64,000 nt of DNA from Vibrio sp. 10N.286.49.B1. GTDB lineage: Bacteria; Pseudomonadota; Gammaproteobacteria; Enterobacterales; Vibrionaceae. The DNA is taken from NCBI RefSeq assembly GCF_002873335.1, contig NZ_MCUW01000007.1:62001-126000 (forward strand), given 5' to 3'. The translations under genes and the position numbers were made by a program. Below are positions 16,932-27,387 of the stretch, in pieces. The first letter of the stretch is position 1, and every line of letters starts with the position of its first letter. The notes beneath the pieces were generated by a model that was not told the DNA's origin, did no database searches, and saw only the letters and a list, made by a program, of their open reading frames with translations.

Positions 16932-17638
16932 GCGAAACGTATCCCCCAATCGTCGCTATTGTCCCTGCTGCCGGTGTCGGTAGTCGGATGTTAGCGGACA
17001 AGCCCAAGCAATACCTGCCAATATTTGGAAAAACAATTTTAGAACACACCATTACTAAACTATTGGCGCACCCTAGCATTAATAAGGTGGTGGTTGCGCT
17101 TGGTGAACATGACCCGTATTACCCTGAGCTTGAGATAGCGAGTCACCCTTCAGTTATCCGTGTTTCGGGTGGCAAAGAAAGAGCTGACTCAGTACTGTCT
17201 GCGGTGAATTACACAAGGGAACAAACGCCGAATGCTTGGTGCTTAGTCCATGATGCCGCCAGACCTTGCGTCTCCTTAGGTGATATTACTAAACTTATCG
17301 AACAAGTGATGCCTGATACCGTCGGCGGCATTCTAGCCTCACCGGTTAAAGATACGATGAAAAGAGCCAGCAACAATAACTGCATCGACCACACCGTCGA
17401 TCGCTCTGGATTATGGCATGCACTCACTCCTCAGCTGTTTGAGGTGAATCGCCTACATGCCGCGCTGACCGATGGTCTAGTAAATGGTGCGACGCTAACC
17501 GACGAGGCGTCGGCTATTGAACGCCTAGGACAATCACCAGTACTGGTAGAAGGGCGCGGTGATAACATCAAGGTAACGCACCCGGAAGACTTGGCGCTGG
17601 CAGAGTTTTACTTATTGAAAGAGGAACAACACAAATGA
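16928..17638 (+). CDS. ispD: 2-C-methyl-D-erythritol 4-phosphate cytidylyltransferase
   Basis: Third step of the MEP isoprenoid pathway: CTP + MEP to CDP-ME. The 236-residue protein has the nucleotide-binding start [21 protein letters not shown], with the conserved arginine and lysine, plus VHDAARPC and the late [16 protein letters not shown] motif. GTG start overlapping the ftsB stop by four bases; the stop in turn overlaps the ispF start (ATGA), which signals translational coupling. Confidence 0.97.
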   Translation: MSETYPPIVAIVPAAGVGSRMLADKPKQYLPIFGKTILEHTITKLLAHPSINKVVVALGEHDPYYPELEIASHPSVIRVSGGKERADSVLSAVNYTREQTPNAWCLVHDAARPCVSLGDITKLIEQVMPDTVGGILASPVKDTMKRASNNNCIDHTVDRSGLWHALTPQLFEVNRLHAALTDGLVNGATLTDEASAIERLGQSPVLVEGRGDNIKVTHPEDLALAEFYLLKEEQHK

Positions 17639-18114
17639 GAATTGGTCACGGCTTTGACGTACATAAATTTGGTGGTGATGGACCGGTTATCATTGGTGGT
17701 GTTTCTGTCCCTTATGAGCAAGGATTGCTGGCACACTCTGATGGTGACGTTGCCCTGCATGCGCTTTGCGATGCATTATTAGGAGCTATTGCTGCCGGTG
17801 ATATCGGCCGTCACTTTCCTGACACGGACGATGAGTGGAAAGGGGCAGATAGTCGTGCATTGTTGCGCGATGTGTACGCAAAAGTTCGTGCAAAGGGCTA
17901 TGAATTGGTCAACGCAGACGTAACCATTATGGCCCAAGCACCCAAAATGGCACCGCACATCGAACAGATGTGTCAAGTGATTGCAGAAGACCTTGATACC
18001 GATATTGAGAACGTAAACGTCAAAGCAACCACCACAGAACGACTCGGCTTTACAGGACGTAAAGAAGGCATTGCCACAGAAGCTGTGGTTCTAATCACTA
18101 AAACCTTGTCCTAA
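17635..18114 (+). CDS. ispF: 2-C-methyl-D-erythritol 2,4-cyclodiphosphate synthase
   Basis: Fifth step of the MEP pathway, cyclising CDP-ME 2-phosphate with release of CMP. The 159 residues show the zinc-ligand motif RIGHGFDVH at the start (D8, H10), [18 protein letters not shown] and the late [13 protein letters not shown] motif. Length matches E. coli IspF. Coupled to ispD by a four-base overlap. Confidence 0.98.
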   Translation: MRIGHGFDVHKFGGDGPVIIGGVSVPYEQGLLAHSDGDVALHALCDALLGAIAAGDIGRHFPDTDDEWKGADSRALLRDVYAKVRAKGYELVNADVTIMAQAPKMAPHIEQMCQVIAEDLDTDIENVNVKATTTERLGFTGRKEGIATEAVVLITKTLS

Positions 18115-18126
18115 TAGGCACCAGTA

Positions 18127-19158
18127 ATGACAATAAATATAGACGGTTTGGCGTTTCAACACGGTAAACCAACCAGCCATGCGAAATTCAAAGCTTGCAA
18201 CGAAGATTTTGTAGTGAAAGAAGTGCTGGGCTACGCGCTTGCCGGAGAAGGCGAGCACTTAATGCTACGTATTCGAAAAAATGGTGAAAATACCAGTTTT
18301 GTTGCCAACGAGCTGGCTCGGGTGTGCGGCGTTAAATCGAAGGATATCGGTTGGGCGGGCCTTAAGGATCGCCATGCAGTGACGGAGCAATGGCTGAGCA
18401 TTCACCTGCCGAAGAAAAACGTGCCGGACTTTACTGAGTTTCTGTCTACTTATCCAAGTATTGAAATTGTCGATACAACTTGGCACAACAAAAAACTGCG
18501 CCCTGGCGATCTTGCAGGCAATGACTTTGAAATTAGATTGACCGATGTTTCTGATATAGAAGCAGCGCAAGCCAGAGTTGCGGCGATTATTAACAATGGT
18601 GTGCCTAACTATTTTGGCCCGCAGCGCTTTGGACATGAGGGTAATAATGTGGCGGAAGCTCGACGCTGGGGTCGAGAAAACGTACGTACCCGCAACCAAA
18701 GCAAACGAAGCATGTATTTGTCTGCTGCTCGCTCTTGGATTTTTAACCATATCGTGTCTGACCGCATTGAACAGCAGTGCTATGATCAAGTGTTGGTTGG
18801 CGATGTCGTGAGGGTTGATGGACAACCCGTGTTGGTGACTGAAGTTAACCACGATGATGCCATTGTGAGGCGCTCAGCTATTACGGCGGCATTAGCAGGT
18901 GATAATGCTCTTCCTACGCAAGGTGATGCGTTGGCATTAGAGCAGCGTCATCTCGATAATGAAGCCGATTTGATGTTGCTCATTCGTGGCAATAGGATGC
19001 GACATGACCGTCGTAACATCACCTTGATGCCTGAACATTTAAAAATGGACGTAGAAGAAAACGCATTGCGACTGAGTTTCTTCTTAGATTCGGGCAGTTT
19101 TGCGACCTCAATCTTACGAGAAATTGCAGTACTAGAAGAAATAGAAAGACAATTCTAA
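18127..19158 (+). CDS. truD: tRNA pseudouridine(13) synthase TruD
   Basis: Converts U13 of tRNA-Glu to pseudouridine. The 343-residue protein contains [15 protein letters not shown] with the catalytic aspartate of the TruD family, NYFGPQRFG and the C-terminal [13 protein letters not shown] region. It lies 12 bases after ispF and five bases before surE, the common gammaproteobacterial order. Confidence 0.97.
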   Translation: MTINIDGLAFQHGKPTSHAKFKACNEDFVVKEVLGYALAGEGEHLMLRIRKNGENTSFVANELARVCGVKSKDIGWAGLKDRHAVTEQWLSIHLPKKNVPDFTEFLSTYPSIEIVDTTWHNKKLRPGDLAGNDFEIRLTDVSDIEAAQARVAAIINNGVPNYFGPQRFGHEGNNVAEARRWGRENVRTRNQSKRSMYLSAARSWIFNHIVSDRIEQQCYDQVLVGDVVRVDGQPVLVTEVNHDDAIVRRSAITAALAGDNALPTQGDALALEQRHLDNEADLMLLIRGNRMRHDRRNITLMPEHLKMDVEENALRLSFFLDSGSFATSILREIAVLEEIERQF

Positions 19159-19163
19159 TTAAT

Positions 19164-19934
19164 ATGACGAAGACAATAGTAACCAAACCCAAAATACTGA
19201 TAAGCAATGATGATGGTGTCCATGCTGAAGGCATTCGCACGCTCGCCCGCGTCTTGCAAGACATGGCTGATATTGTCATTGTTGCGCCAGACCGAAATCG
19301 CTCTGGTGCATCGAATTCGTTGACCTTGGAGCAACCGTTGCGGGTGAACGAGATAGAGCCTAATGTTTTTTCGGTACAAGGGACACCTACCGATTGTGTT
19401 CACTTTGCGCTTAATGAGCTAATGCGTGATGAGATGCCAGATCTTGTACTATCAGGGATCAATCATGGTGCCAACCTTGGTGATGATGTGCTGTATTCGG
19501 GTACAGTTGCAGCCGCGATGGAAGGGCACTTTCTTGGTGTTCAGGCGATAGCTTTCAGCTTGGTTGGGCGTAATAACTTTGAGGCTGCCGCTTTAATCGC
19601 TAAGCAGTTTGTAGAGCGTCATTTCAACCAGGCCGTTCCGACCAATCGATTATTGAACATTAACATCCCAGATCGCGAGTTGGCTGAACTTGTCGATATC
19701 CGAGTGACTCGCCTTGGGGCTCGGCATCATGCTGAAAACATGATTAAGCAAAAGGATCCAAGAGGGCATGATATATATTGGCTTGGACCTCCGGGTAAAG
19801 AGCAAGATGCCGGCGATGGCACAGACTTTCATGCTCTAGAACATGGCGCGATATCCGTGACGCCTTTACAGGTTGATCTGACTGCCCACGAAGCCTTGGG
19901 TGTAATGAAAAAGTGGATAGTAGGGAGACATTAA
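19164..19934 (+). CDS. surE: 5'/3'-nucleotidase SurE
   Basis: A metal-dependent nucleoside monophosphate phosphatase linked to stationary-phase survival. [12 protein letters not shown] at about 13-24 supplies the metal aspartates; [16 protein letters not shown] and [25 protein letters not shown] are also family motifs. The 256 residues are slightly longer than E. coli SurE (253) owing to a basic [10 protein letters not shown] start. Three bases separate it from pcm. Confidence 0.97.
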   Translation: MTKTIVTKPKILISNDDGVHAEGIRTLARVLQDMADIVIVAPDRNRSGASNSLTLEQPLRVNEIEPNVFSVQGTPTDCVHFALNELMRDEMPDLVLSGINHGANLGDDVLYSGTVAAAMEGHFLGVQAIAFSLVGRNNFEAAALIAKQFVERHFNQAVPTNRLLNINIPDRELAELVDIRVTRLGARHHAENMIKQKDPRGHDIYWLGPPGKEQDAGDGTDFHALEHGAISVTPLQVDLTAHEALGVMKKWIVGRH

Positions 19935-19937
19935 TCA

Positions 19938-20561
19938 ATGAATCCGCAAGCAGCGAGATTAGTTGAATTCTTAAAGGGACATGGTATTTGTGACGAGAAT
20001 GTGCTGCTGGCTATTCTTCAGATACCAAGAGAGCAATTTGTTTCCCAAGCAATGATTCATCAAGCGTACGACAATAATGCGCTGCCCATTGGTAGCGGAC
20101 AAACCATTTCTCAGCCTTATATTGTGGCTAAGATGACCGAATTACTGAACCTAACACGAGCAACAAAAGTGCTAGAGATTGGTACGGGCTCGGGCTATCA
20201 AACGGCGGTCTTAGCGCAGCTGGTGGAGCACGTGTGTTCGGTTGAGAGAATTAAAGCGTTGCAATGGGAAGCCAAGAGACGACTCAAGCGACTCGATATT
20301 TATAACGTATCAACTAAACACGGTGATGGATGGCAAGGGTGGCAAGCCAAGGGCCCGTTTGACGCTATTATTGTGACCGCAGCGGCGGCGTCAGTCCCGG
20401 ATGCACTCCTTTTACAGCTTACCGAAGGGGGGCGACTCGTGATCCCAGTCGGAGAGAATGAACAACAGTTATTAAAAATCACCCGTAAAGGTGATAGTTT
20501 TATAACAGAAGTAGTTGAATTAGTAAGGTTTGTTCCTTTGATTGCAGGTGAACTCGCGTAA
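19938..20561 (+). CDS. pcm: Protein-L-isoaspartate O-methyltransferase
   Basis: Repairs isoaspartyl residues in aged proteins using S-adenosylmethionine. The 207 residues contain [20 protein letters not shown], the SAM-binding [18 protein letters not shown] and [12 protein letters not shown]. Its stop directly abuts the nlpD start. Confidence 0.98.
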   Translation: MNPQAARLVEFLKGHGICDENVLLAILQIPREQFVSQAMIHQAYDNNALPIGSGQTISQPYIVAKMTELLNLTRATKVLEIGTGSGYQTAVLAQLVEHVCSVERIKALQWEAKRRLKRLDIYNVSTKHGDGWQGWQAKGPFDAIIVTAAAASVPDALLLQLTEGGRLVIPVGENEQQLLKITRKGDSFITEVVELVRFVPLIAGELA

Positions 20562-21500
20562 ATGCAAAGTGTTTTGAGACGAGGTATTTGGATTTTATCC
20601 TTATCTGGTGTGCTAATTGGGTGCACCGGACACTCGCGTGCACCTGTCTCAGATCTGGGAGGAAAGTACGAAAGTGTCTCTAGAGGGAGTTATAGAGGCA
20701 GTTTTTACGAGGTGCAAAAAGGCGACACGCTATATTTCATTTCTTACGTCACCAACAAGGATGTTAAGGAATTGATTCGATTAAATAACTTAAAATCTCC
20801 CTATACGATTCACCCTGGTGACCGCCTCAATTTATGGCGCAGTGTATACGCACCACCGTCTTACGCCGGTTCAGGTTCTGGCGAGGCCGCTGCTGCAACA
20901 ACAGTAGCGGCAGCGTCTGCATCCCCTAAGCCCGAGCCTGCGAAAGCAACAACGAAAAAGCCTGCGAGTTCAACGAATAACAGTGCGCAAAAAACAGCCA
21001 ACAAGAAGGTTGAACAATCTAAGCCAAAAGAGTATGGTGAATCTAAAGGTAAACAAAATGTTAATAACACAAAACCCAATACGGCAAAACAAACCACAGT
21101 AGCGAGCCAACCTAAAAAACCGCCAGCGGCTAAAGTGTCAAGCTGGGTTTGGCCAACCAAGGGTCGAGTGATAAAGAACTTCTCTGTAGGGGACCAAGGA
21201 AATAAAGGTATCGACATTGCGGGTCAGAGAGGACAAGCAATTGTTGCCACTGCAGGAGGAACCGTGGTGTATTCGGGTAACGCACTTAGAGGATACGGTA
21301 ATCTCGTTATCGTCAAACATAATGATAATTACCTCAGTGCTTACGCTCATAACGATCGGTTGTTGGTATCAGAAGGACAAAGTGTGAAGTCTGGGCAAAA
21401 AATCGCGACCATGGGTAGCTCAGGTTCTAACAGTGTAAGGCTGCATTTTGAAATTCGTTATCAAGGTAAATCCGTGAATCCAAAGCGCTATTTACCTTAG
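20562..21500 (+). CDS. nlpD: Murein hydrolase activator NlpD (lipoprotein)
   Basis: Activates the amidase AmiC at the septum. A lipoprotein signal ends in the lipobox VLIGC (C21). A LysM peptidoglycan-binding domain covers about 50-93 (YEVQKGDTLYFISY, IHPGDRLNLW), then an Ala/Lys/Pro-rich low-complexity linker (about 100-200) and a LytM/M23 domain (about 205-310). The LytM zinc ligands are degenerate (GIDIAG in place of HxGxD), as in E. coli NlpD, so it activates rather than cuts. In related bacteria the main rpoS promoter lies inside this gene. Confidence 0.95.
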   Translation: MQSVLRRGIWILSLSGVLIGCTGHSRAPVSDLGGKYESVSRGSYRGSFYEVQKGDTLYFISYVTNKDVKELIRLNNLKSPYTIHPGDRLNLWRSVYAPPSYAGSGSGEAAAATTVAAASASPKPEPAKATTKKPASSTNNSAQKTANKKVEQSKPKEYGESKGKQNVNNTKPNTAKQTTVASQPKKPPAAKVSSWVWPTKGRVIKNFSVGDQGNKGIDIAGQRGQAIVATAGGTVVYSGNALRGYGNLVIVKHNDNYLSAYAHNDRLLVSEGQSVKSGQKIATMGSSGSNSVRLHFEIRYQGKSVNPKRYLP

Positions 21501-21677
21501 CGGTAGAGTAATGGTTTTGGGAGCATGGCTTTTGAAGTCAAAGTTTTTAGGTAAAAGTGTTTTCGTACAACGTTATTCTCGTACAAAAAGCTATTTGCAC
21601 ATTAATTGATTTGATCAGGATAGGTTAGCGACATAGTTGAGTAGTCATGTTTTGCTAGCTCGCCAGGGGGAGGCACT

Positions 21678-22655
21678 ATGGGAATCAGCAATGCAGTAAC
21701 TAAAAATGAAAAATTCAACACTGAGAATGAAATGGCAGTGGTTGGAAATACACGGACTAAAAAAACGAAAGTTGAAAAGGAAGATAAAGAACAATTTGAC
21801 GCCTCTTCCAAAAGTCTCGATGCGACACAGTTGTATTTAGGCGAGATTGGCTTCTCTCCACTCCTAACCGCAGAAGAAGAAGTGCTCTACGCACGACGCG
21901 CACTCAAAGGTGACGAGGCAGCACGTAAACGTATGATTGAGAGTAACCTTCGATTGGTGGTTAAAATCTCTCGTCGTTACAGTAATCGTGGCTTGGCACT
22001 ACTTGACCTTATTGAAGAAGGTAACCTTGGCTTAATCCGAGCGGTTGAAAAGTTTGATCCTGAGCGCGGATTTAGATTCTCAACCTATGCCACATGGTGG
22101 ATTCGTCAAACGATTGAACGAGCCTTGATGAATCAAACTCGCACCATTCGTTTACCTATCCATGTCGTCAAAGAACTGAACATTTACTTGCGTACTGCTC
22201 GAGAGTTGTCTCAAAAACTCGATCATGAGCCTACCGCTGAAGAGATCGCTCATCAGTTAGATAAGCCCGTCAGTGACGTATCCAAGATGCTGCGCCTTAA
22301 TGAACGCATTAGTTCCGTTGATACACCAATCGGTGGCGATGGTGAAAAAGCGTTACTGGATATTATCCCTGACTCAATGCACTCTGATCCTGAGTTTTCG
22401 ACTCAAGACGACGATATAAAAGCGTCTTTGATTCACTGGCTTGATGAACTAAACCCTAAACAAAAAGAAGTACTGGCAAGACGTTTTGGGCTGCTTGGCT
22501 ATGAGCCATCGACCTTAGAAGAAGTGGGAAGAGAGATCAGTCTTACTCGAGAACGTGTTCGTCAAATTCAGGTTGAAGGGCTACGTCGATTGAGAGACAT
22601 CTTAATCAAGCAAGGTCTTAACATGGAATCATTGTTTAATTTTAACGATGACTAG
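21678..22655 (+). CDS. rpoS: RNA polymerase sigma factor RpoS
   Basis: The stationary-phase and general stress sigma factor. The 325 residues include region 1.2/2 ([80 protein letters not shown] read in pieces) and region 4 with [19 protein letters not shown]. The N-terminal 45 residues are Lys/Glu-rich and variable, as usual in Vibrio. The ribosome site is strong (GGGGGAGG). The 177-bp nlpD-rpoS gap is a leader; it holds a direct repeat TCGTACAA twice but no obvious anti-SD hairpin that I could prove. Confidence 0.97.
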   Translation: MGISNAVTKNEKFNTENEMAVVGNTRTKKTKVEKEDKEQFDASSKSLDATQLYLGEIGFSPLLTAEEEVLYARRALKGDEAARKRMIESNLRLVVKISRRYSNRGLALLDLIEEGNLGLIRAVEKFDPERGFRFSTYATWWIRQTIERALMNQTRTIRLPIHVVKELNIYLRTARELSQKLDHEPTAEEIAHQLDKPVSDVSKMLRLNERISSVDTPIGGDGEKALLDIIPDSMHSDPEFSTQDDDIKASLIHWLDELNPKQKEVLARRFGLLGYEPSTLEEVGREISLTRERVRQIQVEGLRRLRDILIKQGLNMESLFNFNDD

Positions 22656-22698
22656 TCCTCTGACTAGAGAAAATTAGGTCAGCTCATTGAGCTCAAAT

Positions 22699-22726
22699 AA
22701 AAAAACCGCCGTAAGGCGGTTTTTTT
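22699..22726. terminator. Bidirectional terminator between rpoS and the SH3 gene
   Basis: Five GC pairs plus A/T extension: AAAAAAACCGCC (22699-22710), loop GTAA, GGCGGTTTTTTT (22715-22726). It serves rpoS on plus and the gene at 22738 on minus. Confidence 0.95.
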
Positions 22727-22737
22727 ATTTGAAGAGG

Positions 22738-23349
22738 TTACTTCCAGCCATTAGGGCTTTTACGACGACGTGGCATGATATGTGGAAGGATTAAGCCCAG
22801 TAGTAGACCAATACCTGCAACGCCACCACCATACATAAAGTATTTAAGCAGCAGGTCTTCTTTTTGTGTGTCTAGCTTTGCTCTCAATTCACGAATCTCA
22901 GTTTGAGAAACATTCAGCTGATTACTGATATCTGAGTGGTTTTGCTCAAGCTCGGCAATTTGTGTGTTTCTAGCAGCAAGTGAGCTTGCTAGCCCTTCTT
23001 GCTCGCTATCTGCTGTTTCACGAGCACTGGCGAGTTGGCTTTTAACCTGAGCGAGCTCTTTCTCAAGACGCGGCAGGCGTACCGCCATGCTTTCTTGATT
23101 AGTGACAAACTTCGTTTCTACCCAGCCTTTACGGCCGCGTGCATCTAGGACTTGAGAAAAGCCGGAAGCACGGTTGGTCGACAACAGTTGAACCTTGTCA
23201 CCTGCGTTGATACTGCCCACGATACGATATTCATTACTCGGTCCTGAGTGAATATAAGTAAATAATTTGTCGGCAATATAACGTTCTTGAGCCAAAGCGG
23301 CTGGTACTACAAACATTGATACTAAGATCATGCAGATCAGTTTTTTCAC
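22738..23349 (-). CDS. ygiM: TIGR04211-type SH3-domain protein (YgiM-like)
   Basis: A 203-residue envelope protein: signal peptide KKLICMILVSMFVVPAALAQ, a bacterial SH3 domain (about 24-85; YIADKLFTYIHSGPSNEYRI, GRKGWVETKF), a long coiled coil (about 95-165) and a C-terminal membrane anchor (YFMYGGGVAGIGLLLGLILPHI) followed by an Arg/Lys tail. This is the E. coli YgiM layout (206 residues). The start is GTG at 23349, chosen because the signal peptide begins there and AGGGA precedes it; the frame is open to 23478. Function is not established beyond the family. Confidence 0.88.
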   Translation of the reverse strand: MKKLICMILVSMFVVPAALAQERYIADKLFTYIHSGPSNEYRIVGSINAGDKVQLLSTNRASGFSQVLDARGRKGWVETKFVTNQESMAVRLPRLEKELAQVKSQLASARETADSEQEGLASSLAARNTQIAELEQNHSDISNQLNVSQTEIRELRAKLDTQKEDLLLKYFMYGGGVAGIGLLLGLILPHIMPRRRKSPNGWK

Positions 23350-23483
23350 GATAAGTCCCTTAAGTCTTTCAATGGGGATTAATGATAGTGTGCGACGACT
23401 ATAGTCTTTCGCTGACACACTCAAATTGTAAACTTTTAAGAATGGGCAAATAGTATGAATTTTCTGTACATGGTGCAACTAAG

Positions 23484-23508
23484 AAGGGAGGCTAAGCCTC
23501 CCTTTATT
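23484..23508. terminator. Hairpin between pit and the SH3 gene
   Basis: Nine-base stem AAGGGAGGC (23484-23492) with GCCTCCCTT (23496-23504) and a three-base loop. T-rich on the plus side; on the minus strand, where pit ends, the T tract is weak (CTTCTTAG). Confidence 0.6.
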
Positions 23509-23568
23509 TGCATTTGAGTCAATTATGACGTGAGGTTCACATCTCCCTGACTTAATGATTTACAAGGC

Positions 23569-24831
23569 TTAGCCTGCAAATGACGCTTGGATACCGTAGA
23601 AGAATACAACAGCTAGTAATGCACCCGCTGGAAGTGTCACAATCCACGATGCCACGATGTTACGGACAACACCAAGGTTAAGTGCGCCGATACCACGTGC
23701 GAAACCTACCCCTAATACCGCACCAACAAGCGTTTGCGTGGTTGAGATAGGTAGACCTGTACCAGAAGCTAATACAACAGTACATGCCGTTGCAAGCTGT
23801 GCTGCGAAGCCTCGGCTTGGTGTCAGCTCGGTAATACCGGTACCAACGGTAGCCATAACCTTGTGACCCATCGTCGCAAGACCAACAACAATACCGAACC
23901 CGCCTAGAGGAAGAATCCACCATGCGATAGTGCTTTTCGTTGTGATTTCACCCATGTGCTCAACAGTGGAAACGACCGCTGAAAGAGGACCAATAGCGTT
24001 AGCAACATCATTAGAGCCGTGAGCAAATGCCATCGCACATGCTGTGATTACCATTAACACACTGAAGATGCCTTCAACACCACTGAAACCGTGGTCTTCT
24101 TCGCGCCCAGCGAATTTACGTTGAATGTAAAGATAACCAGAGACCATGACTAATGCTGAGACGGCTGCCGCCCAAAACCATGCTTCACCATTTGAAAGGT
24201 GCAAGCCAACGTGCTTAAGACCCTTCTTAATCGTAACGAGCGCGATAACCATCGTCGTAATGAACATGTACACAGGAACAAAACGTTTGGCATTGAATAA
24301 TGGCTTTTCAGTATCGAATATCAGTCGCTGTGCACTGACGAAGATGACATAGGCAAAGAAACCCGAGATGACGGGGGTCACCACCCAGCTGCCTACAATA
24401 CCTTTTACTGATGCCCAATCTACGGCTTCTGTTCCTACAGAGACACAAGCAAAACCAATGATGGCACCAATAATGGAGTGCGTAGTGGATACCGGCCAAC
24501 CCATGTATGACGCTAGCAATAGCCACGTACCAGCAGCAAGAAGTGCTGACATCATACCGTAAACCAGAACATCAGGTTGGTGGGCAAAAAGTGATGTGTC
24601 GATAACCCCTTTACGGATCGTATCGGTTACTTCACCGCCAGCGAGATACGCACCGGCAAATTCGAAGATCATCGCAATGATGATAGCTTGCTTAACTGTT
24701 AAAGCTTTAGAGCCAACAGAAGTACCCATTGCATTGGCAACATCATTTGCACCAATACCGATAGCCATTAGGAAACCGAATAATGCCGCAACAATAATTA
24801 GGATAGTGCCGTGGTTCGCAAGAATATCCAT
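23569..24831 (-). CDS. Inorganic phosphate transporter, PiT family
   Basis: A 420-residue inner-membrane carrier with about ten spans. The two family signature repeats are clear: GANDVANAMGTSVGSKALT near residue 28 and GSNDVANAIGPLSAVV near 275, with two sorting-type PVSTTHSIIG / PISTTQTLVG loops. PiT carriers import metal-phosphate with protons (or Na+). It lies 120 bases after a PhoU-like DUF47 gene on the same strand, the usual Pit-accessory pair. Confidence 0.95.
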   Translation of the reverse strand: MDILANHGTILIIVAALFGFLMAIGIGANDVANAMGTSVGSKALTVKQAIIIAMIFEFAGAYLAGGEVTDTIRKGVIDTSLFAHQPDVLVYGMMSALLAAGTWLLLASYMGWPVSTTHSIIGAIIGFACVSVGTEAVDWASVKGIVGSWVVTPVISGFFAYVIFVSAQRLIFDTEKPLFNAKRFVPVYMFITTMVIALVTIKKGLKHVGLHLSNGEAWFWAAAVSALVMVSGYLYIQRKFAGREEDHGFSGVEGIFSVLMVITACAMAFAHGSNDVANAIGPLSAVVSTVEHMGEITTKSTIAWWILPLGGFGIVVGLATMGHKVMATVGTGITELTPSRGFAAQLATACTVVLASGTGLPISTTQTLVGAVLGVGFARGIGALNLGVVRNIVASWIVTLPAGALLAVVFFYGIQASFAG

Positions 24832-24950
24832 TGTAATACCTAGTTTTGTTTCATAACAAGCGGAGCAGTTTTAAGGCACGCGCAATACTTAAGCATTGCA
24901 TTTAGCGCCTAATATCAAGTTAGCTCTTTGTTACTTAGTTAACGTATGAT

Positions 24951-25631
24951 TTAAGATCGAGAAAGCATAAGTTCAAGACGAGCACCTACGCGCTGAGCTT
25001 GATCTGCAATGCCACCGATCCATTCAAGAATCTTATAAAGGAACATGATATCAATTGGGTTGTTCTCATGTTCAATCGCCATCAGTTGCTGACGAAGCTG
25101 AATCTGCATCGCATCAGTATCATCTTCAATGATATCGAGTTGATGAATCATTTCGGCTACAAGCGTCACTTCACGGCCTTTAAAGCCTGTTTCAAGCAGT
25201 TCGTCGAGCTCAGTAATTACTTTTTGAGCTTGATTGGCGGCATCGAGACAGCGTTTTACATAAGCAATAAAGTTGTCTTGCATTGGTGTTGGGATGACAA
25301 GTTGTCGACCGTAAACACGACCTGCAATGTCTTTAGAAAGGTTCGCGAGTTTGTCTTGCTGTGTAAGCAGTTCTAGCATATCGCTACGATCTACTGGCAA
25401 AAACAATCCGCGAGGAAGCTTTAAGCGAATCTCACGCTTCAATACGTCCGCCTCTTTCTCTAGATGAGAAATCTGCGCACGGATCTCGGCTGCTTTCTCC
25501 CAATCGCCTTGAAAACTAGTCTCAAAGAAATTGACAAGATGTGAGCAACACTCTGTTACGCACACAACGTGGCGCTGCAAAGGTTTAATAGGGGACTTTG
25601 CAAATAACCCCATAATTGTATTCACTGGCAT
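24951..25631 (-). CDS. TIGR00153 / DUF47 PhoU-like Pit accessory protein
   Basis: A 226-residue all-helical cytosolic protein with the PhoU-like fold (MGLFAKSPIKPLQRHVVCV, LKREIRLKLPRGLFLPVDRSDMLELL in pieces, IEWIGGIADQA). Members are encoded with Pit transporters and are thought to regulate or restrict phosphate uptake. It is first in a two-gene operon with pit and is divergent from the CYTH-CHAD gene. Confidence 0.9.
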   Translation of the reverse strand: MPVNTIMGLFAKSPIKPLQRHVVCVTECCSHLVNFFETSFQGDWEKAAEIRAQISHLEKEADVLKREIRLKLPRGLFLPVDRSDMLELLTQQDKLANLSKDIAGRVYGRQLVIPTPMQDNFIAYVKRCLDAANQAQKVITELDELLETGFKGREVTLVAEMIHQLDIIEDDTDAMQIQLRQQLMAIEHENNPIDIMFLYKILEWIGGIADQAQRVGARLELMLSRS

Positions 25632-25836
25632 GGTTGTTTAACCTAAAAAATATAACCTGAAATAAACATACACCATATCATGGTGAAATGTTGAGCGATG
25701 GCTATAAAGGCGCGCATGGTAACCCATTAAAACTCTGATTTAAACTGTTTTAGATCATGATTTCGGTGATATTTGTCACTTGCCGATTTTGGGAATTGAC
25801 CATATCCTGTTGAGAGTGTCCTCTAAAGGTATAACT

Positions 25837-27354
25837 ATGGAAACCGAGATAGAACTGAAGTTTTTTGTTTCTCCTGATTTTTCAGAAACTTTGCGAAATA
25901 AAATCTCAGAAACAAAAGTACTTCAGCACAGTTGTCGCGAGTTAGGAAACATTTACTTCGACACGCCTGATAACTGGTTGCGCCAACATGATATCGGCTT
26001 ACGAATTCGCCGTTTTGATGATGTCTTTGTACAGACTGTGAAAACGGCAGGTCGAGTGGTAGCGGGGCTGCATCAACGTCCAGAATTTAATGCGGAGCAC
26101 ACCTCAAATCAACCAGAACTCACATTGCACCCTCTTGATATTTACCCGCAAGGTAAGAGTGTCGATATGCTGCAATCTGAGCTCACTGCTATTTTCTCTA
26201 CGGACTTTACTCGTGAGCAATGGCTTATTGGTATGCCAGATGGCAGTCAGGTCGAGGTGGCGTTTGATCAAGGCTCGGTGTCTTCTGGCGAACATAGTTA
26301 TCCTATTTGCGAGGTTGAGCTAGAGTTGAAATCGGGTCAAACCGATGCATTGTTCACGTTAGCGCGCGAATTTTGCGAGTCGGGTGGCATTCGACTTGGA
26401 AACCTAAGTAAAGCCGCGCGTGGTTACCGCTTAGCACAAGGCTATGAGGGCGATGCCGTTAAGCCATTGGCCCTTGTGGATACCGTAGAGTCTGATAGCG
26501 TTGAAAGTTGCTTTATTAACTCATTAGAGCACGCCTTAGAGCATTGGCATTATCATGAGCAAATCTATACCGAGCAAGAGTCGATAGAAGCCCTGCATGA
26601 AATCAGCCACTCGATTAGTTTTATTCGCCAGATTCTAACGGTTTATGGCGGTATCGTTCCGCGTCGAGCAAGTGCTATTGTCCGTCAAGAGTTGAAGTGG
26701 CTTGAGGAAGAGCTGGCGTGGTTAAAACATCATGAACATCTAGAAGATTTGCTTGACGATAAAGGTCATGTGCTTAGAAAGCTCGATGCACGTAAGTTCT
26801 TGGTCTCTGAGCTGAAAGCACAGCAGCAAGAGCTACCTGACAGAGAAGAAATCTTAACACTCATCCATTCCGCTCGTTATGCTGGACTCTTGCTTGATTT
26901 AAGCCGCTGGATTCTGTCGCGTGGTTGGCAGCCATTTTTGGATGACAAAGCACGAAATAAAATGCAACAACCGATTAAGGAATTTGCCACTAATCAGTTG
27001 TCACGAACTTGGGCAGAGCTAATTGAGGCATTCCCTGTTGAAAAAGTGCTGACGCGTCAAGATTACCTTGAACAACAATATCGCTTAATGAGAAATCTGT
27101 ATTCAGGTCTTGGGTTTGCCATTTTGTTTGATGTAGAAGAGCGAAATAGCTTCAGGCTACCTTGGGCTGATTTGCTGCAAGGGATAGATGATTTACTGAT
27201 GCTAGAGTTGCTAGAGAGTCAAATAGAAAGACTCGAGGGTGATGAGAAAGAACAGCTTAAACGCTGGCTTAGGCGTCAAGAAAGTTCAATCTTGCATGCC
27301 ATGGAGCAAACAAGGCAAATTAGTATGGAAGTAGAACCGTACTGGCAGTCATAA
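25837..27354 (+). CDS. ygiF: CYTH-CHAD inorganic triphosphatase (YgiF-like)
   Basis: The 505-residue protein starts METEIELKF, the ExExK signature of CYTH triphosphate tunnel enzymes (about 1-200; RIRRFDDVFVQTVK, CEVELELKSG, LSKAARGYRL), followed by a CHAD helical domain (about 225-500) rich in His/Arg and expected to bind polyphosphate. It hydrolyses tripolyphosphate to PPi and Pi by family analogy. The ATG at 25837 is chosen over an open frame to 25780 because the CYTH motif starts there and AAAGGT precedes. Placement opposite the phosphate carrier suggests a phosphate/polyphosphate theme. Confidence 0.92.
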   Translation: METEIELKFFVSPDFSETLRNKISETKVLQHSCRELGNIYFDTPDNWLRQHDIGLRIRRFDDVFVQTVKTAGRVVAGLHQRPEFNAEHTSNQPELTLHPLDIYPQGKSVDMLQSELTAIFSTDFTREQWLIGMPDGSQVEVAFDQGSVSSGEHSYPICEVELELKSGQTDALFTLAREFCESGGIRLGNLSKAARGYRLAQGYEGDAVKPLALVDTVESDSVESCFINSLEHALEHWHYHEQIYTEQESIEALHEISHSISFIRQILTVYGGIVPRRASAIVRQELKWLEEELAWLKHHEHLEDLLDDKGHVLRKLDARKFLVSELKAQQQELPDREEILTLIHSARYAGLLLDLSRWILSRGWQPFLDDKARNKMQQPIKEFATNQLSRTWAELIEAFPVEKVLTRQDYLEQQYRLMRNLYSGLGFAILFDVEERNSFRLPWADLLQGIDDLLMLELLESQIERLEGDEKEQLKRWLRRQESSILHAMEQTRQISMEVEPYWQS

Positions 27355-27361
27355 TGATTTT

Positions 27362-27387
27362 AAAAGAGAGGCTTAAGCCTCTCTTTT
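27362..27387. terminator. Bidirectional terminator
   Basis: A perfect 13-base inverted repeat without spacer (27362-27374 and 27375-27387), A-rich on the left and T-rich on the right, between the convergent CYTH-CHAD and ion-channel genes; it overlaps the channel's stop codon. Confidence 0.9.

Noticed and set aside
18265..18852. 195-residue minus-strand ORF inside truD
   Set aside because: Antisense to a complete TruD with all motifs; no ribosome site or recognisable domain.
21560..21592. Direct repeat TCGTACAA twice in the nlpD-rpoS gap
   Set aside because: Two eight-base copies alone are weak; no known regulator motif fits.
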